Assembly (NCBI RefSeq): GCF_009687885.1
Contig: NZ_BLAF01000012.1
Span: 1 to 64,000 of the forward strand
DNA from: Acrocarpospora pleiomorpha
Lineage (GTDB): Bacteria > Actinomycetota > Actinomycetes > Streptosporangiales > Streptosporangiaceae
DNA: 64,000 bases
Reading direction: 5' to 3'
Shown: positions 7,811-16,376 of the stretch, in pieces
Numbering within the stretch: position 1 is the stretch's first letter
Layout: the number at the start of each line of letters is the position of its first letter
Notes under the pieces: model-generated
What the model saw: the letters and a program-made list of their open reading frames with translations, nothing else
What the model was told of the DNA's origin: nothing
Database searches by the model: none
Position numbers and translations under genes: made by a program

Positions 7811-9214
7811 TCAGGAACCCGGCTGGTCGGGGTCGAGTGGGGAGCGCAGGGCGCCGACCACGGTGGCGATCTCGGCCAGGAGGCCGGACACGGTGGTTCG
7901 GTCGGTGCCGTTGATCGATACCGTGCGTACTTCCTGAGGCTTGGGTAGTTTCGCCATGATCTCGGGCAGGGAGGCGATCAGCAGCGCCTGCAGGCTGGCC
8001 GGGGTCTGCTGGTTCTCGATGTCGGCCCGCAGCCGCGCGCGCTCCACGTCGAGCAGGGCCCGCTGGTGGTCGGACTGCGCCTGGGAGCGGGCCAGCGCGA
8101 GTTCGCCGTCGAGTTCCAGGCGCTTGAGCTCCTGCTCGCGCTCGATCCTGAGCCTGCCGGTCTCGGCCTCCTCGGCGTGCCGGTCGCGTTCCATGCGCAG
8201 CGCGTGCAGGGTGGTCTCGGTCTCCAGCTCGGACACCGCCCTGGCGTCGTCGTGTTCCCGCTGGGTGCGCCGCAGCCGCTCGGCCGCCTCGGTGTCGAAC
8301 TGCCAGGCCTCGTTGCGGGCGCGCAGTTCGGCGAGCTCCCGCTCGTACTCCAGGCGCTGGGTCTCCTTGAGCCGTTCGGTCGCCATCTCCCGCTGGGCGA
8401 TGGCCTCCTCGGCCTGCAGCTCGGCCAGCCGGGCGATCTGACCCTGCTCGGACCGGTACGGCTTCTGCAGGTTCTCCCAGAGCCGCGACGAGCTGACGAC
8501 GGCCTCCTTGATCTGGACGGTGACGATGCGCAGGCCGAGCCCTTGGTCGCTGTTGTCCTCGCCCTCGGCCACGGCGCGCAGCCGGGCGGTCAGCTCCTCG
8601 ATGATGGGCTGCTTGTCGCTGAGCACGTCGCGGACGCCCATGGTCGCGACCTTGTCCTTGATCGCCGCCTCCGCCTGCTCCCGCAGCTGGAGGTTGACCA
8701 GCCGCATCGGGTCCTCCAGGTCACCGAAGTCCAGCTTGCGGTAGGCGGTGCCGAAGTCCTGGATGATCCACTGCACGTAGCCCTGCACCAGCACGCCCTG
8801 CAATTCCCGGCAGACGCAGTACGCGTTGATCAGGATGGTCTGGGTGGCCCCCGGCACCACCAGGAAGGAGTCGGTGGCGGGATTGAAGCGGAACGACTCC
8901 CCGAGCCCGATGTGCAGCGGCTTCGCCCGGCCGCGCCGGGTGTGCACGACGAACGCGTTGGGCGGCACGAGCACGTTCTTCCAGCGCCAGAAGCCGGTGA
9001 TCCGCACATCCACCGGCCCTGGCGTCAGCTTCTCGGCCACGCCCAGTGCCCCATCGCGCTTGACCAGCGGGCTTGCCCGCCTGGCCGCCGGAGCCGCGGG
9101 CGCCGCTCCGGCCACGGCGGCGCCGCGGCGCGACTTGAGATCGTCCTCAAGCACCGCCTGCTGCGCGACGACCTGTTCCAAATAGGCATTGCTGCCTTTG
9201 TCGGCGGCGCTCAT
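7811..9214 (-). CDS. SPFH/Band 7 (flotillin-like) protein
   Basis: The 467-residue product starts at an ATG with AGGAGGGG four bases upstream. Residues about 85-270 form an SPFH domain: a beta-rich start (KNVLVPPNAFVVHTRRG), then RLVNLQLREQAEAAIKDKVATMGVRDVLSDK and LGLRIVTVQIKEAVVSS. Residues about 270-415 are a long charged coiled coil rich in Glu/Arg/Leu/Ala heptads, ending with the QQTPASLQALLIASLPEIMAKLP tail typical of actinomycete members. There is no clear transmembrane helix, so it is cytoplasmic or peripherally membrane-bound and probably oligomeric. It lies 74 bp downstream of the kinase operon on the same strand and could be co-transcribed, which would fit a role in membrane microdomains. 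Specific function unknown. Confidence 0.85.
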   Translation of the reverse strand: MSAADKGSNAYLEQVVAQQAVLEDDLKSRRGAAVAGAAPAAPAARRASPLVKRDGALGVAEKLTPGPVDVRITGFWRWKNVLVPPNAFVVHTRRGRAKPLHIGLGESFRFNPATDSFLVVPGATQTILINAYCVCRELQGVLVQGYVQWIIQDFGTAYRKLDFGDLEDPMRLVNLQLREQAEAAIKDKVATMGVRDVLSDKQPIIEELTARLRAVAEGEDNSDQGLGLRIVTVQIKEAVVSSSRLWENLQKPYRSEQGQIARLAELQAEEAIAQREMATERLKETQRLEYERELAELRARNEAWQFDTEAAERLRRTQREHDDARAVSELETETTLHALRMERDRHAEEAETGRLRIEREQELKRLELDGELALARSQAQSDHQRALLDVERARLRADIENQQTPASLQALLIASLPEIMAKLPKPQEVRTVSINGTDRTTVSGLLAEIATVVGALRSPLDPDQPGS

Positions 9215-9278
9215 CGTCCCCTCCTCGTGATCGCCGACGAGTCTCGCCTAAGCCGCCAAGTCCCCGCAACCGGAATGC

Positions 9279-9294
9279 ACCGGGAAAACCCGGT
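9279..9294. terminator. Short perfect hairpin at the end of the GH5 gene
   Basis: ACCGGG-AAAA-CCCGGT is a perfect 6-bp stem with a 4-base loop that touches the GH5 stop codon. There is no U-tract, so it may be a weak terminator, an mRNA 3'-end stabiliser or chance. It lies between the sugar operon and the SPFH gene. Confidence 0.25.
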
Positions 9295-10664
9295 CAGCCG
9301 GCGATCAGCTGGTCGCGGAGGGTGGTGCGGACGTCGCAGTTGGCGAGGGCGAAGGAGTCGGCCAGGGCGATGAGGTCGTCGTCGGTGAGGTCGCGGAAGA
9401 GTTCGGCGTACTCCTGCGCCAGGGGCTGGGCCACGGTGAGGTTGAGGATCAAGGTGCGGACCCAGTCGAAGCGGCCCCAGGGGTACGGGTCGAAGTCGGG
9501 GAACTCTTCGGCGATCATCGAGTAGAAGGGCTTGGTGATCTCGGAGATGCCGTAGCCGTCGCTGCCCCACTGGTCGGCGCCGAGACGGTTCTTCTTGGCG
9601 ACGAAATCACCGAAGCGCTTCAGGTACGGGGAGTCCGGGCGGACCATGACCAGGCCCTGGCGGCCCAGGTCCTTGTACATCCAGATGGACCAGCCGGCGT
9701 CGTCGCGGCGGTAGATGTCGAGCTGGTCGGTCAGCAGCTCGCGGCGCATGGCGTCGGTGCGCTCGTCGCCGGTGTAGATGGGGCCGAACTCGCCGACCCA
9801 GACGGGGGTGCCGGTGCGGCGGCAGTATTCGGTGCGCTCGGCGTACTTGGCTTCCAGGGCGGCCTTGTCGAAGTACCTGCCGTCGGTCGTGCCGGGGTAG
9901 TCGCCACCGCCGCCGAGGCCGGGCGCGGCGTAGTCGTGGCAGACGTAGACGGTGTTCTCCCACGGCTCGTCGAAGACGTCGAACTCGGTGGAGTAGGTGT
10001 TGCCGTCCAGGAACAGGATGTGCCGGTCGTCGATCGCGCGGATGGCCTCGACCAGGCGGGTGTAGAACGGGCCGACCACCAGGCGCGACTCGTCGGCGGG
10101 CTCGTTGATCGGGTTGTACCCGGCCACCCAGGGGTTGTCCTTGTAGTGTTCGGCGATATGCTCCCACATCGCCACCACGCGGTCCTGGAAGTGCGGGTGG
10201 TCCCAGAACGCGGGGCGGTGGGTGGGGTTGTCGGAGTGCCAGTGGTGGTTCTGCGAGCCGGGCAGCGCGTGCAGGTCGATGACCGAGTAGATGCCGTGCC
10301 GCGCGCACGCCTCGATGGCCCGGTCCAGGTGCCGGAACCCGTCCTTCTTGAACTCGAACGGCTTGCTGTCGTCCTCGAAGTGGCGGTAGTTGACCGGGAA
10401 GCGCACGCAGTTCATGCCCGCGCCGGCCAGCAGTTTCGCGTCGTCCTCGCCGAAGAACGCGGTCAGCAGGCGCTCGAAGAAGAGCTCGTAGCGGTCCTCG
10501 CCCAGGACGGCACGGACCGTGGCGCGCATGAGGGACTCGTTACCGGAGTAGCCGGTGATGAAGTTCTCCATGTTCAGCCAGCCGCCCACCGCGACGCCGC
10601 GCAGACGGACGGGGGTTCCGCTCTCGTCGACGAACTGGCGTCCCGCGGTACGAAGAAACGTCAT
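9294..10664 (-). CDS. Glycoside hydrolase family 5-like enzyme, apparently cytoplasmic
   Basis: ATG 10664 is chosen for the GAGGAA ribosome site just upstream; the frame above it is read-through. The 456-residue product reads as a GH5 (beta/alpha)8 barrel: LRGVAVGGWLNMENF at the start, NCVRFPV on strand 2, acid/base Glu188 in NPINEP and nucleophile Glu292 in VWVGEFGP. There is no signal peptide, so it should act inside the cell on imported oligosaccharides, which fits its position 20 bp after the two sugar permease genes. A C-terminal helical tail (DLTDDDLIALADSFALANCDV) follows the barrel. The substrate cannot be read from the sequence; beta-glucan, xylan or mannan fragments are all possible. 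Likely part of the operon starting at 13838. Confidence 0.85.
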   Translation of the reverse strand: MTFLRTAGRQFVDESGTPVRLRGVAVGGWLNMENFITGYSGNESLMRATVRAVLGEDRYELFFERLLTAFFGEDDAKLLAGAGMNCVRFPVNYRHFEDDSKPFEFKKDGFRHLDRAIEACARHGIYSVIDLHALPGSQNHHWHSDNPTHRPAFWDHPHFQDRVVAMWEHIAEHYKDNPWVAGYNPINEPADESRLVVGPFYTRLVEAIRAIDDRHILFLDGNTYSTEFDVFDEPWENTVYVCHDYAAPGLGGGGDYPGTTDGRYFDKAALEAKYAERTEYCRRTGTPVWVGEFGPIYTGDERTDAMRRELLTDQLDIYRRDDAGWSIWMYKDLGRQGLVMVRPDSPYLKRFGDFVAKKNRLGADQWGSDGYGISEITKPFYSMIAEEFPDFDPYPWGRFDWVRTLILNLTVAQPLAQEYAELFRDLTDDDLIALADSFALANCDVRTTLRDQLIAG

Positions 10665-10684
10665 GTATTCCTCACATCTTTCAG

Positions 10685-11482
10685 TTACTTGATCGCGCCG
10701 GCCGACAGGCCGCGCTCGAAGAGGCCCTGCAGGCACAGGTAGGCCACGATCTCGGGGATCGCGGTGATGACCGCGCTGGCCAGCACCTTGGTCTGGTCGT
10801 TGCTGAACTGGCTGACGAAGAACTGCGGCAGCAGCGTCACGGTCTGCTGGGCCGGGTCCTGGATGAGCACCAGCGGCAGCAGGTAGGCGTTCCACGAGCC
10901 GATCAGCGTCAGCACGACGATCGCCGCGGCGATCGGCCGGGTCATCGGCACGACGATGTAGCGGAAGGCCGTGAACGTGCCGGCGCCGTCGATCCGCGCG
11001 GCGTCGAACAGCGCGTCCGGCACGCCGTCGATGAACCTGCGCGCGATCAGGATGGTGAACGGGATCTGCAGGGCGGCCAGCGGCAGCACCACCGCCCAGT
11101 ACGTGTCGTACACGCCGAGCGCCAGGGTCGTCGCGAACAGCGGGGTGAGCAGCACGACCTCGGGCAGGGTGAGCGCGGCCAGGATCATCCAGAAGTAGAC
11201 CTCCTTGCGGCGGATGTGCAGCTTGGAGAATCCGAAGGCGGCGAGCATCGTCAGGACGTACACGATCAGGATCGTCGAGACGGAGATGATGACGCTGCTC
11301 TTGAAGAACGTCCCGATGGCGCCGACCTCGAACACCGCGCGGTAGTTGCCCGTGCCCTCCCCCGCCAGCGAGCCCTGCACCATGACGACCAGGGGGAACA
11401 GGTACGGGATGATCATCAGGGTGACCAGGGCCTGCAGCACGAGTTTGGCCGGCAGGCGGCGTGCCTCAAACACCGGTCTCAC
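10685..11482 (-). CDS. ABC sugar transporter inner-membrane permease (MalG/CUT1 type)
   Basis: The 265-residue product has six hydrophobic helices and the EAA-loop signature of importer permeases (DAARIDGAGTFTAFRYIVVPMTRP). It starts at a GTG preceded by GAAAGGAC and overlaps the MalF-type permease gene by 17 bp. With that partner it forms the membrane channel for the solute-binding protein encoded upstream. No ATPase gene is in the cluster; CUT1 systems in actinomycetes commonly borrow a shared MsiK-type ATPase encoded elsewhere. It is the next-to-last gene of the operon and is followed after 20 bp by the GH5 gene. Confidence 0.92.
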   Translation of the reverse strand: MRPVFEARRLPAKLVLQALVTLMIIPYLFPLVVMVQGSLAGEGTGNYRAVFEVGAIGTFFKSSVIISVSTILIVYVLTMLAAFGFSKLHIRRKEVYFWMILAALTLPEVVLLTPLFATTLALGVYDTYWAVVLPLAALQIPFTILIARRFIDGVPDALFDAARIDGAGTFTAFRYIVVPMTRPIAAAIVVLTLIGSWNAYLLPLVLIQDPAQQTVTLLPQFFVSQFSNDQTKVLASAVITAIPEIVAYLCLQGLFERGLSAGAIK

Positions 11483-12422
11483 CGTCCTTTCGGTTGGCCC
11501 GGACGGCGATGGCGATGGCGCCGGCCAGGGCCAGGATGAGCAGCATGATCGACAGGGCCGCGCCGTACCCGACGTGGGCGCTGGGGATGCTGATCCGGTA
11601 GATGTACGTGCCGAGGAACTCGGTGGCGTAGTTGGGGCCGCCGATGGTCACCAGGTAGGGGACGTCGAAGGTCTTCAGCGCCCCGATCACGCTGAGCATG
11701 CCGAGCGCCACGGTGGTGCCGCGCACCCCCGGCCACACGATGCTGACCAGCGTGCGGATGTTGCTGGCCCCGTCGGTACGGGCCGCCTCCAGCGTCTCGG
11801 GGTCGATCTGCCCCATCGCCGCGTAGTAGAGCACGAACGTCAGGCCGGTGAAATTCCAGACGGTGATGAACATGATGACCGGCATCGCCGTGCTCGACTG
11901 GGCGAGCCACGGCTGGGACAGGAACCCCAGGCCGATGTGGTCCAGGGTCCAGTTGAGCTGGCCGTCGGCGGCGAACATCTGCCGGAACACCGGCGCCATC
12001 GTGGCCGGCGCGATGACCACCGGGGTGAACACGATCACCTTGTAGAGGGCGCCGAGCTTGACCTTCGAGTGCAGCAGCGCCGCGAACACGAACCCGATGG
12101 CGGTCTGCGCGGTGAAGGTCACGATGAAGAAGATCACGGTGTGCCAGATGGCCTGCCAGAAGATCGGGTCCTGCAGGATCCGCTCGTAGTTCTCCAGGCC
12201 CACCGGGGTCGGCGTCGGGCTGGTGCCGTCCCAGTCCAGGGTCGACAGGTAGCCGGTCTCGCCGATGCAGAAGTAGAGGATGCCGACGACGAGGATGAAC
12301 GCCGGCATGATCCACGGAACGCCGGAGGGTCGCAGCACCCCTCCCCGGGAGCGTCCCGGGGAGGGAGGCGCGGTGGACGACGGACGGCGCGCCCCGGTCT
12401 TCCGCGAGGTCGTGGAGGTCAT
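11466..12422 (-). CDS. ABC sugar transporter inner-membrane permease (MalF/CUT1 type)
   Basis: The 318-residue product has a Ser/Arg/Pro-rich cytoplasmic N-terminus of about 35 residues, a first helix (WIMPAFILVVGILYFCIG), an extracytoplasmic loop and five further helices. The EAA motif reads LEAARTDGASNIRTLVSIVWPGVRG. ATG start with GGGAGA upstream. It lies 45 bp after the binding-protein gene and overlaps the second permease by 17 bp. It is the partner subunit of the importer that feeds the intracellular glycosidases of this island. Confidence 0.92.
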   Translation of the reverse strand: MTSTTSRKTGARRPSSTAPPSPGRSRGGVLRPSGVPWIMPAFILVVGILYFCIGETGYLSTLDWDGTSPTPTPVGLENYERILQDPIFWQAIWHTVIFFIVTFTAQTAIGFVFAALLHSKVKLGALYKVIVFTPVVIAPATMAPVFRQMFAADGQLNWTLDHIGLGFLSQPWLAQSSTAMPVIMFITVWNFTGLTFVLYYAAMGQIDPETLEAARTDGASNIRTLVSIVWPGVRGTTVALGMLSVIGALKTFDVPYLVTIGGPNYATEFLGTYIYRISIPSAHVGYGAALSIMLLILALAGAIAIAVRANRKDGETGV

Positions 12423-12467
12423 GGGTCTCCCTGCACGTAGTGAATGGGACGGGGCCGTCCGGGTGGA

Positions 12468-13838
12468 TTACTTGATCTTCGAGGCGGTGGCCTGCAGCGT
12501 GGCGGCGGCCTGCTCGGGGGTGGCCTGACCCGCCGCCACCGTGGTGGACGCGACGCCGATCGCGGTCTGCAGGTCGGCGACCACGGTCGCCAGGCGCGGC
12601 TCGGTGGACTTGCCGGCGTCGGTGATCAGCTTCTCCAGCGCGGGCCGCTGCACCTCGGGGTTGACCAGCTTGACGCTGTCCCAGTTGGGCTGCGCGCTGG
12701 TCAGGGCGGGGATGTCGTTGAGGATATCGGCCACCACCTGCTGGCCCGCGGCGGAGGTGCCGAGCCAGGTCGCGAAGGTCGTGGCGGCGGCGATGGACTT
12801 GGACCTCTGGTTCACGGCCAGCCCGAAGTCGGCGTCACCGTAGAGCGCGCCGACGTTGCCGGTGCCCGCCACGTCCGGGAACGGGATGGGGAGCTGGGTG
12901 AACGGCTTGGGGTCGGCGACGCCGGCGCCGGAGATGGCCGCCGTGCTGCCTTCGACGGTGGAGTACTGCATGTACCAGGTGCCCATCATCACCATGGCGT
13001 ACTTGCCGGACATGAAGCCGTTGTTGGCGTCGGGGTACTGCTGCATGCCGAGGGCGCCCTCCTGCATGATCCCGTCGTCGAACAGCTTCTTCCAGAGACC
13101 CAGCGCCTTGACGATCGCCGGGTCGGTCCACGGGACCTCGCCCTTGAGCGCCTTCTCCCACACGCCCGGCGCGACGTTGTCGGTGATGGCCTGGAGGGTG
13201 TCCTCGTTGAACGCGGTCTGCGCGGCGCCCTGCACGAAGCAGCCGACGTTGTTGGACTTGAAGGTCTCGCAGACCTTCTTCCATTCGTCGTACGTCTTCG
13301 GCGGGGTCAGCTGGTACTTGTCGAACAGGTCCTTGTTCACCCAGACCGTCCCGGAGAACACCGAACCCACCGACAGGGCGGCGAGCTTGCCGCCGTTCAT
13401 CAGGCTGCTCACCCCGATCGGGGCCAGTTTCGACTTCCAGTCCGCGCCCAGCGCCTTCTCGACGGCGGGCGTGAGGTCCACGGCGTTGACGCCGTAGATG
13501 TCGACCGAGCCGTTGGCGGCGCCGGGCGCGACGTCGAAGACGTCCGGGCCCACCGAGGAGGCCAGGGCGGGACGGATGGCCGCGTCGTAGCCGTCGATGG
13601 TGAGTTTCTTGAAGGTGACCTTGATGTTCGGGTAGACCTGGTTGAAGGCCTTGATGTAGGCCTCGGCGGGGGCCGCGTCGGGCGTCCACCCCCACCAGGT
13701 GATGTTCCCCGAGTCGGCGGACCCCTTGTCCGCGGTTTCTGCCGGTGCGCCGCCGGCGCATCCGGCCAGCGTCAACCCTACGGCCATGAGCGCGGCGACG
13801 GTTCCAAAGGGCTTCCTGGTTCGCGAGGATCCCAGCAT
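12468..13838 (-). CDS. Sugar ABC transporter substrate-binding lipoprotein
   Basis: The 456-residue product begins with a lipoprotein signal (AALMAVGLTLAGC, lipidated Cys27) and continues as a family 1 extracellular solute-binding protein: ITWWGWTPDAAPAEAYIKAF, VDIYGVNAVDLTP, GTVWVNKDLFDKY, YDEWKKVCETF. Many Trp and Tyr residues fit sugar stacking. ATG start with GGAGAG at good spacing. First gene of the operon binding protein - permease - permease - GH5, read leftwards from a 360-bp divergent promoter region shared with the LacI gene and holding three operator-like sites. Expression is probably repressed by LacI without substrate. Substrate unknown, likely a hemicellulose-derived oligosaccharide. 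Confidence 0.92.
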   Translation of the reverse strand: MLGSSRTRKPFGTVAALMAVGLTLAGCAGGAPAETADKGSADSGNITWWGWTPDAAPAEAYIKAFNQVYPNIKVTFKKLTIDGYDAAIRPALASSVGPDVFDVAPGAANGSVDIYGVNAVDLTPAVEKALGADWKSKLAPIGVSSLMNGGKLAALSVGSVFSGTVWVNKDLFDKYQLTPPKTYDEWKKVCETFKSNNVGCFVQGAAQTAFNEDTLQAITDNVAPGVWEKALKGEVPWTDPAIVKALGLWKKLFDDGIMQEGALGMQQYPDANNGFMSGKYAMVMMGTWYMQYSTVEGSTAAISGAGVADPKPFTQLPIPFPDVAGTGNVGALYGDADFGLAVNQRSKSIAAATTFATWLGTSAAGQQVVADILNDIPALTSAQPNWDSVKLVNPEVQRPALEKLITDAGKSTEPRLATVVADLQTAIGVASTTVAAGQATPEQAAATLQATASKIK

Positions 13839-13940
13839 GTGATCTCTCCTTGCACGTGATAGGCACGCACCGTGGTATGACGCCGCCCTGCGAGCTACCG
13901 ACGGTTCGACCGAACGACGAGAGCCGAACCTGTCTACAAC

Positions 13941-13960
13941 TTCCGAAAGTTTCGAAAGTG
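13941..13960. promoter_or_regulatory. LacI-type operator O1 (AGTTTCGAAAGT)
   Basis: AGTTTCGAAAGT at 13948-13959 is one base away from the perfect palindrome AGTTTCGAAACT. A second half-site, TTCCGAAAGT, abuts it on the left. It lies about 110 bp upstream of the binding-protein start, where it could block the leftward promoter. Confidence 0.6.
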
Positions 13961-14025
13961 GTCTCGGGAGAGCGAAACATCGGCCGCCCTACAGTGTCAA
14001 GAACTTGGGCTGAATTGTTTCCGTT

Positions 14026-14039
14026 GAGTTTCGAAACTC
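14026..14039. promoter_or_regulatory. LacI-type operator O2, perfect 14-bp palindrome GAGTTTCGAAACTC
   Basis: A perfect 14-bp palindrome with a central CG, the usual symmetry of LacI-family operators. It is centred in the 360-bp gap between the binding-protein gene and the lacI-type gene. It is the strongest copy of a motif that recurs at 16.2-16.35 kb and 25.8-25.9 kb. CGAAA inverted repeats are also known from Streptomyces xylanase promoters. Confidence 0.65.
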
Positions 14040-14156
14040 CCGATCTTCACGGCCGGGCAATCCCGGCTTGACCTGGCCGTCACGCTGACCCTCGACGGCG
14101 AGTTTCCGCTGTTCCAGGCACCCTGGACCACTCTGTCCGCGCCGATGCTACGGTTA

Positions 14157-14173
14157 TAGAAAGTTTCGATAGA
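14157..14173. promoter_or_regulatory. LacI-type operator O3 (AGTTTCGATAG)
   Basis: GAAAGTTTCGATAGA lies 26-42 bp upstream of the GTG start of the lacI-type gene and shares the AGTTTCGA core with O1 and O2. The position suits autorepression. The remainder of the 13839-14198 gap shows no reading frame worth reporting. Confidence 0.55.
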
Positions 14174-14198
14174 CCGATCCGAAGCGTGAAGAGGTGTC

Positions 14199-15257
14199 GT
14201 GGCGATCGAACCGTTGGCCCCGAGCACACGGAAGCGGGCCACCAGCAAGAACCGGGTGACCATCGCGATGGTCGCCCGGGAGGCGGGCGTGTCCGTGCCG
14301 ACCGTGAGCAAGGTGCTCAACGGCCGTGACGCCGTCGGCCCGGAAACCCGCCGACGCGTGCAGGACGCGCTGAGCTCGACAGGTTACCAGCGTAGGGCCA
14401 GGTCAGAGCCACGCAAGGTGGGCCTGGTGGACTTCGTGATCACCGAGCTGGACACCGCCTGGGCGTGCGAGCTGCTGCGCGGCGCCGAGCAGGAGGCGTA
14501 CCGGCTGGGCACCCGGCTGGTGCTGACCGTCACGCACGACCGGCAGGCCAACCCGCGCGAGTGGCTGAGCACCCTCGCCTCCCGGCCGACCGACGGCGTG
14601 GTCCTGGTGGCGTCGAGCACCCGGCACGTGGCCGCGACGCGGCTGCGCACGATCGAGGCGCCGTTCGTGGTCATCGACCAGTTCGGCGTCATCGACCAGT
14701 TCGGCGGGTACGACCACGACATCCCGACCATCGGCGCCACCAACTGGGCCGGCGGTTTCGCGGCCACCGAGCACCTGATCGGCCTCGGCCACCGCCGCAT
14801 CGGCGTGATCACCGGGCCGGACGACGTGCGATGCAGCCTGGAGCGCCTCGACGGCTACCGCGCCGCGCTGCGCCGCGCGGGCCTGCCGGTCGACGAGCGC
14901 CTGGTGCGGCAGGGCGACTTCTACGCCGAGGGGGGCAGGCGCGGCGCGGCCGCGCTGCTCGACCTGCCGGAACCGCCCACCGCCGTGTTCGCCGGCTCCG
15001 ACCAGCAGGCGACGGGGGTGTACGAGGAGATGCGGGTGCGAGGCCTGCGGGTGCCCGACGATCTCAGCGTGGTCGGCTTCGACGACACCGAGGTCTGCGA
15101 GTGGATGTTCCCCAGGCTGACCACCATCCGCCAGCCCCTCGCCCAGATGGCCGTGCTGGCGGTGCGCAACGTGCTGGAGCCCGCGCACCCGGCGCTGCGC
15201 CTGGAGCTGTCCACCAGCCTGGTCGTCAGGGAGAGCACGAGCCGTCCCCGCAGGTGA
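14199..15257 (+). CDS. LacI-family transcriptional repressor, first of two
   Basis: The 352-residue product has an N-terminal HTH and hinge (VTIAMVAREAGVSVPTVSKVLNGRDAVGPETRRRVQDAL, about 20-58) followed by a periplasmic-binding-protein-like effector domain ending RLELSTSLVVRESTS. GTG start with GAAGAGG upstream. The ligand domain carries an 18-bp tandem duplication at 14670-14705 that repeats VIDQFG (residues 158-163 and 164-169), just before the IGATNWAGG strand. The neighbouring divergent sugar importer and the AGTTTCGAAACT-like sites are its obvious targets, and O3 suggests autoregulation. Effector presumably a mono- or disaccharide released by the island's hydrolases. Confidence 0.93.
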   Translation: MAIEPLAPSTRKRATSKNRVTIAMVAREAGVSVPTVSKVLNGRDAVGPETRRRVQDALSSTGYQRRARSEPRKVGLVDFVITELDTAWACELLRGAEQEAYRLGTRLVLTVTHDRQANPREWLSTLASRPTDGVVLVASSTRHVAATRLRTIEAPFVVIDQFGVIDQFGGYDHDIPTIGATNWAGGFAATEHLIGLGHRRIGVITGPDDVRCSLERLDGYRAALRRAGLPVDERLVRQGDFYAEGGRRGAAALLDLPEPPTAVFAGSDQQATGVYEEMRVRGLRVPDDLSVVGFDDTEVCEWMFPRLTTIRQPLAQMAVLAVRNVLEPAHPALRLELSTSLVVRESTSRPRR

Positions 15258-15264
15258 AAGGCCC

Positions 15265-16122
15265 TCAGAGCGCGTCGCGCCAGGAGTGTTCCGGCTCGAA
15301 CCCCAGCTCCTGCCGGGCGCGGGTGATGTCGAGCGCGCTCTCGTAGCCGTCCAGCGGGCGGCGCACCGGCACGCCGGGGAACACCTCCGTCGCCAGCTCG
15401 GCTGTGGGCCGGTCCATCAGTGTGTCCCGCGCGGCGATCACGTACGACGGGGCGCCGGTCACGGCGGCGAGCAGGCCGCGGCGGCACGCCTGCGCGACGT
15501 CGCGGTCGTCGATGTAGCCCCACAGGTCGAACACCCTGGTCAGCGGGTCAGCCCAGTAGGTCGGCACCCTGGGGTAGTCGGCGGCGGCGTGGATGTTGGA
15601 CAGCCGCAGCGAGACGATCGGGATGCCCGACCACGCCGAGATGTGCTCGGCCATCGTCTCGCCGACCACCTTCGACAGGGCGTAGGTCGACATCGGGTAC
15701 GGGTAATGGTCCTCGTCCACGGGCAGGTAGCGCGGCGGCGCGTCCGGGCCGAACGGGAACCCCAGCGCGGTCTCGCTGGACGCCCACACGATCCGGCCCA
15801 CGCCGAGCTTGGCCCCTGCCAGGAAGACGTTGGCGTTCATGGCGTTGTTGGTGTTGAGCGTGCGGGCGTCGGTGAAGTAGCCGGGCGCGGGGATCGCCGC
15901 CAGGTGGACGACGCCCTCCACGCCGGTCAGCGCGTCGACGGCGTCGCCGAAATCGGTCAGGTCCGCGCGCAGCAGTGGCGTGCCAAGCTGTTCCCACAGC
16001 TCACCGCGGTCACCGGGCGCGCCGGCCACGTCGACGGCCCGCACCTCGTGCCCGTGCGCGAGCAGGTCCTGGAGCACGGCCCGCCCGGCCTTGCCACTCG
16101 CTCCTGTCACCGCGATCTTCAC
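15265..16122 (-). CDS. NAD-dependent epimerase/dehydratase (extended SDR; sugar or uronate dehydrogenase-like)
   Basis: The 285-residue product shows the extended-SDR fingerprint: TGASGKAG nucleotide loop (residues 6-13), DLTDF, VHLAAIP, and catalytic WASSE with YALSK. It ends with a short C-terminal domain (YESALDITRARQELGFEPEHSWRD). Length and motifs resemble uronate dehydrogenase-like and aldose-oxidising SDRs of catabolic islands. Start GTG at 16122 with GAGG upstream. It converges on the LacI gene with 7 bp between stops. On the other side a 250-bp gap with operator-like sites separates it from the divergent tautomerase operon, so both may be co-regulated. The exact substrate is not readable. 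Confidence 0.85.
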   Translation of the reverse strand: MKIAVTGASGKAGRAVLQDLLAHGHEVRAVDVAGAPGDRGELWEQLGTPLLRADLTDFGDAVDALTGVEGVVHLAAIPAPGYFTDARTLNTNNAMNANVFLAGAKLGVGRIVWASSETALGFPFGPDAPPRYLPVDEDHYPYPMSTYALSKVVGETMAEHISAWSGIPIVSLRLSNIHAAADYPRVPTYWADPLTRVFDLWGYIDDRDVAQACRRGLLAAVTGAPSYVIAARDTLMDRPTAELATEVFPGVPVRRPLDGYESALDITRARQELGFEPEHSWRDAL

Positions 16123-16183
16123 GGCAGGCCTCGCTTTCGTTCCGGAATCGCAGAGACCTACGGTAGTAGATCGGGTACCGAAA

Positions 16184-16201
16184 GTTCGTCGAAACTATCG
16201 A
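16184..16201. promoter_or_regulatory. LacI-type operator O4 (TCGAAACTATCGA)
   Basis: TCGAAACTATCGA (16189-16201) is the reverse form of the O3-type motif. It sits about 65-80 bp upstream of the SDR start at 16122, in the divergent gap shared with the tautomerase operon. Confidence 0.5.
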
Positions 16202-16322
16202 GCCCTCGAATTCATCGACCAGACCGCCCTGACAGGCAAAAATGCGGTCATCGGGCCCGGTCGTTCGGTACTCCGCCTTGACGTACGAGAGCGGGTCGTT
16301 CTACTTTGTCAACGTACCCCTG

Positions 16323-16349
16323 AAGTTTCGGATAGTTTCCGAAAGTTTC
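16323..16349. promoter_or_regulatory. LacI-type tandem operator O5
   Basis: Two overlapping copies: AGTTTCGGATAG (16324-16335) and AGTTTCCGAAAGT (16334-16346), followed by a further TTTC. They end 28-31 bp before the GTG start of the tautomerase gene, a typical place for a repressor to block initiation of the plus-strand operon. Confidence 0.55.
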
Positions 16350-16376
16350 TGTGCCGATTTTCTGAAGGAGCCACCG

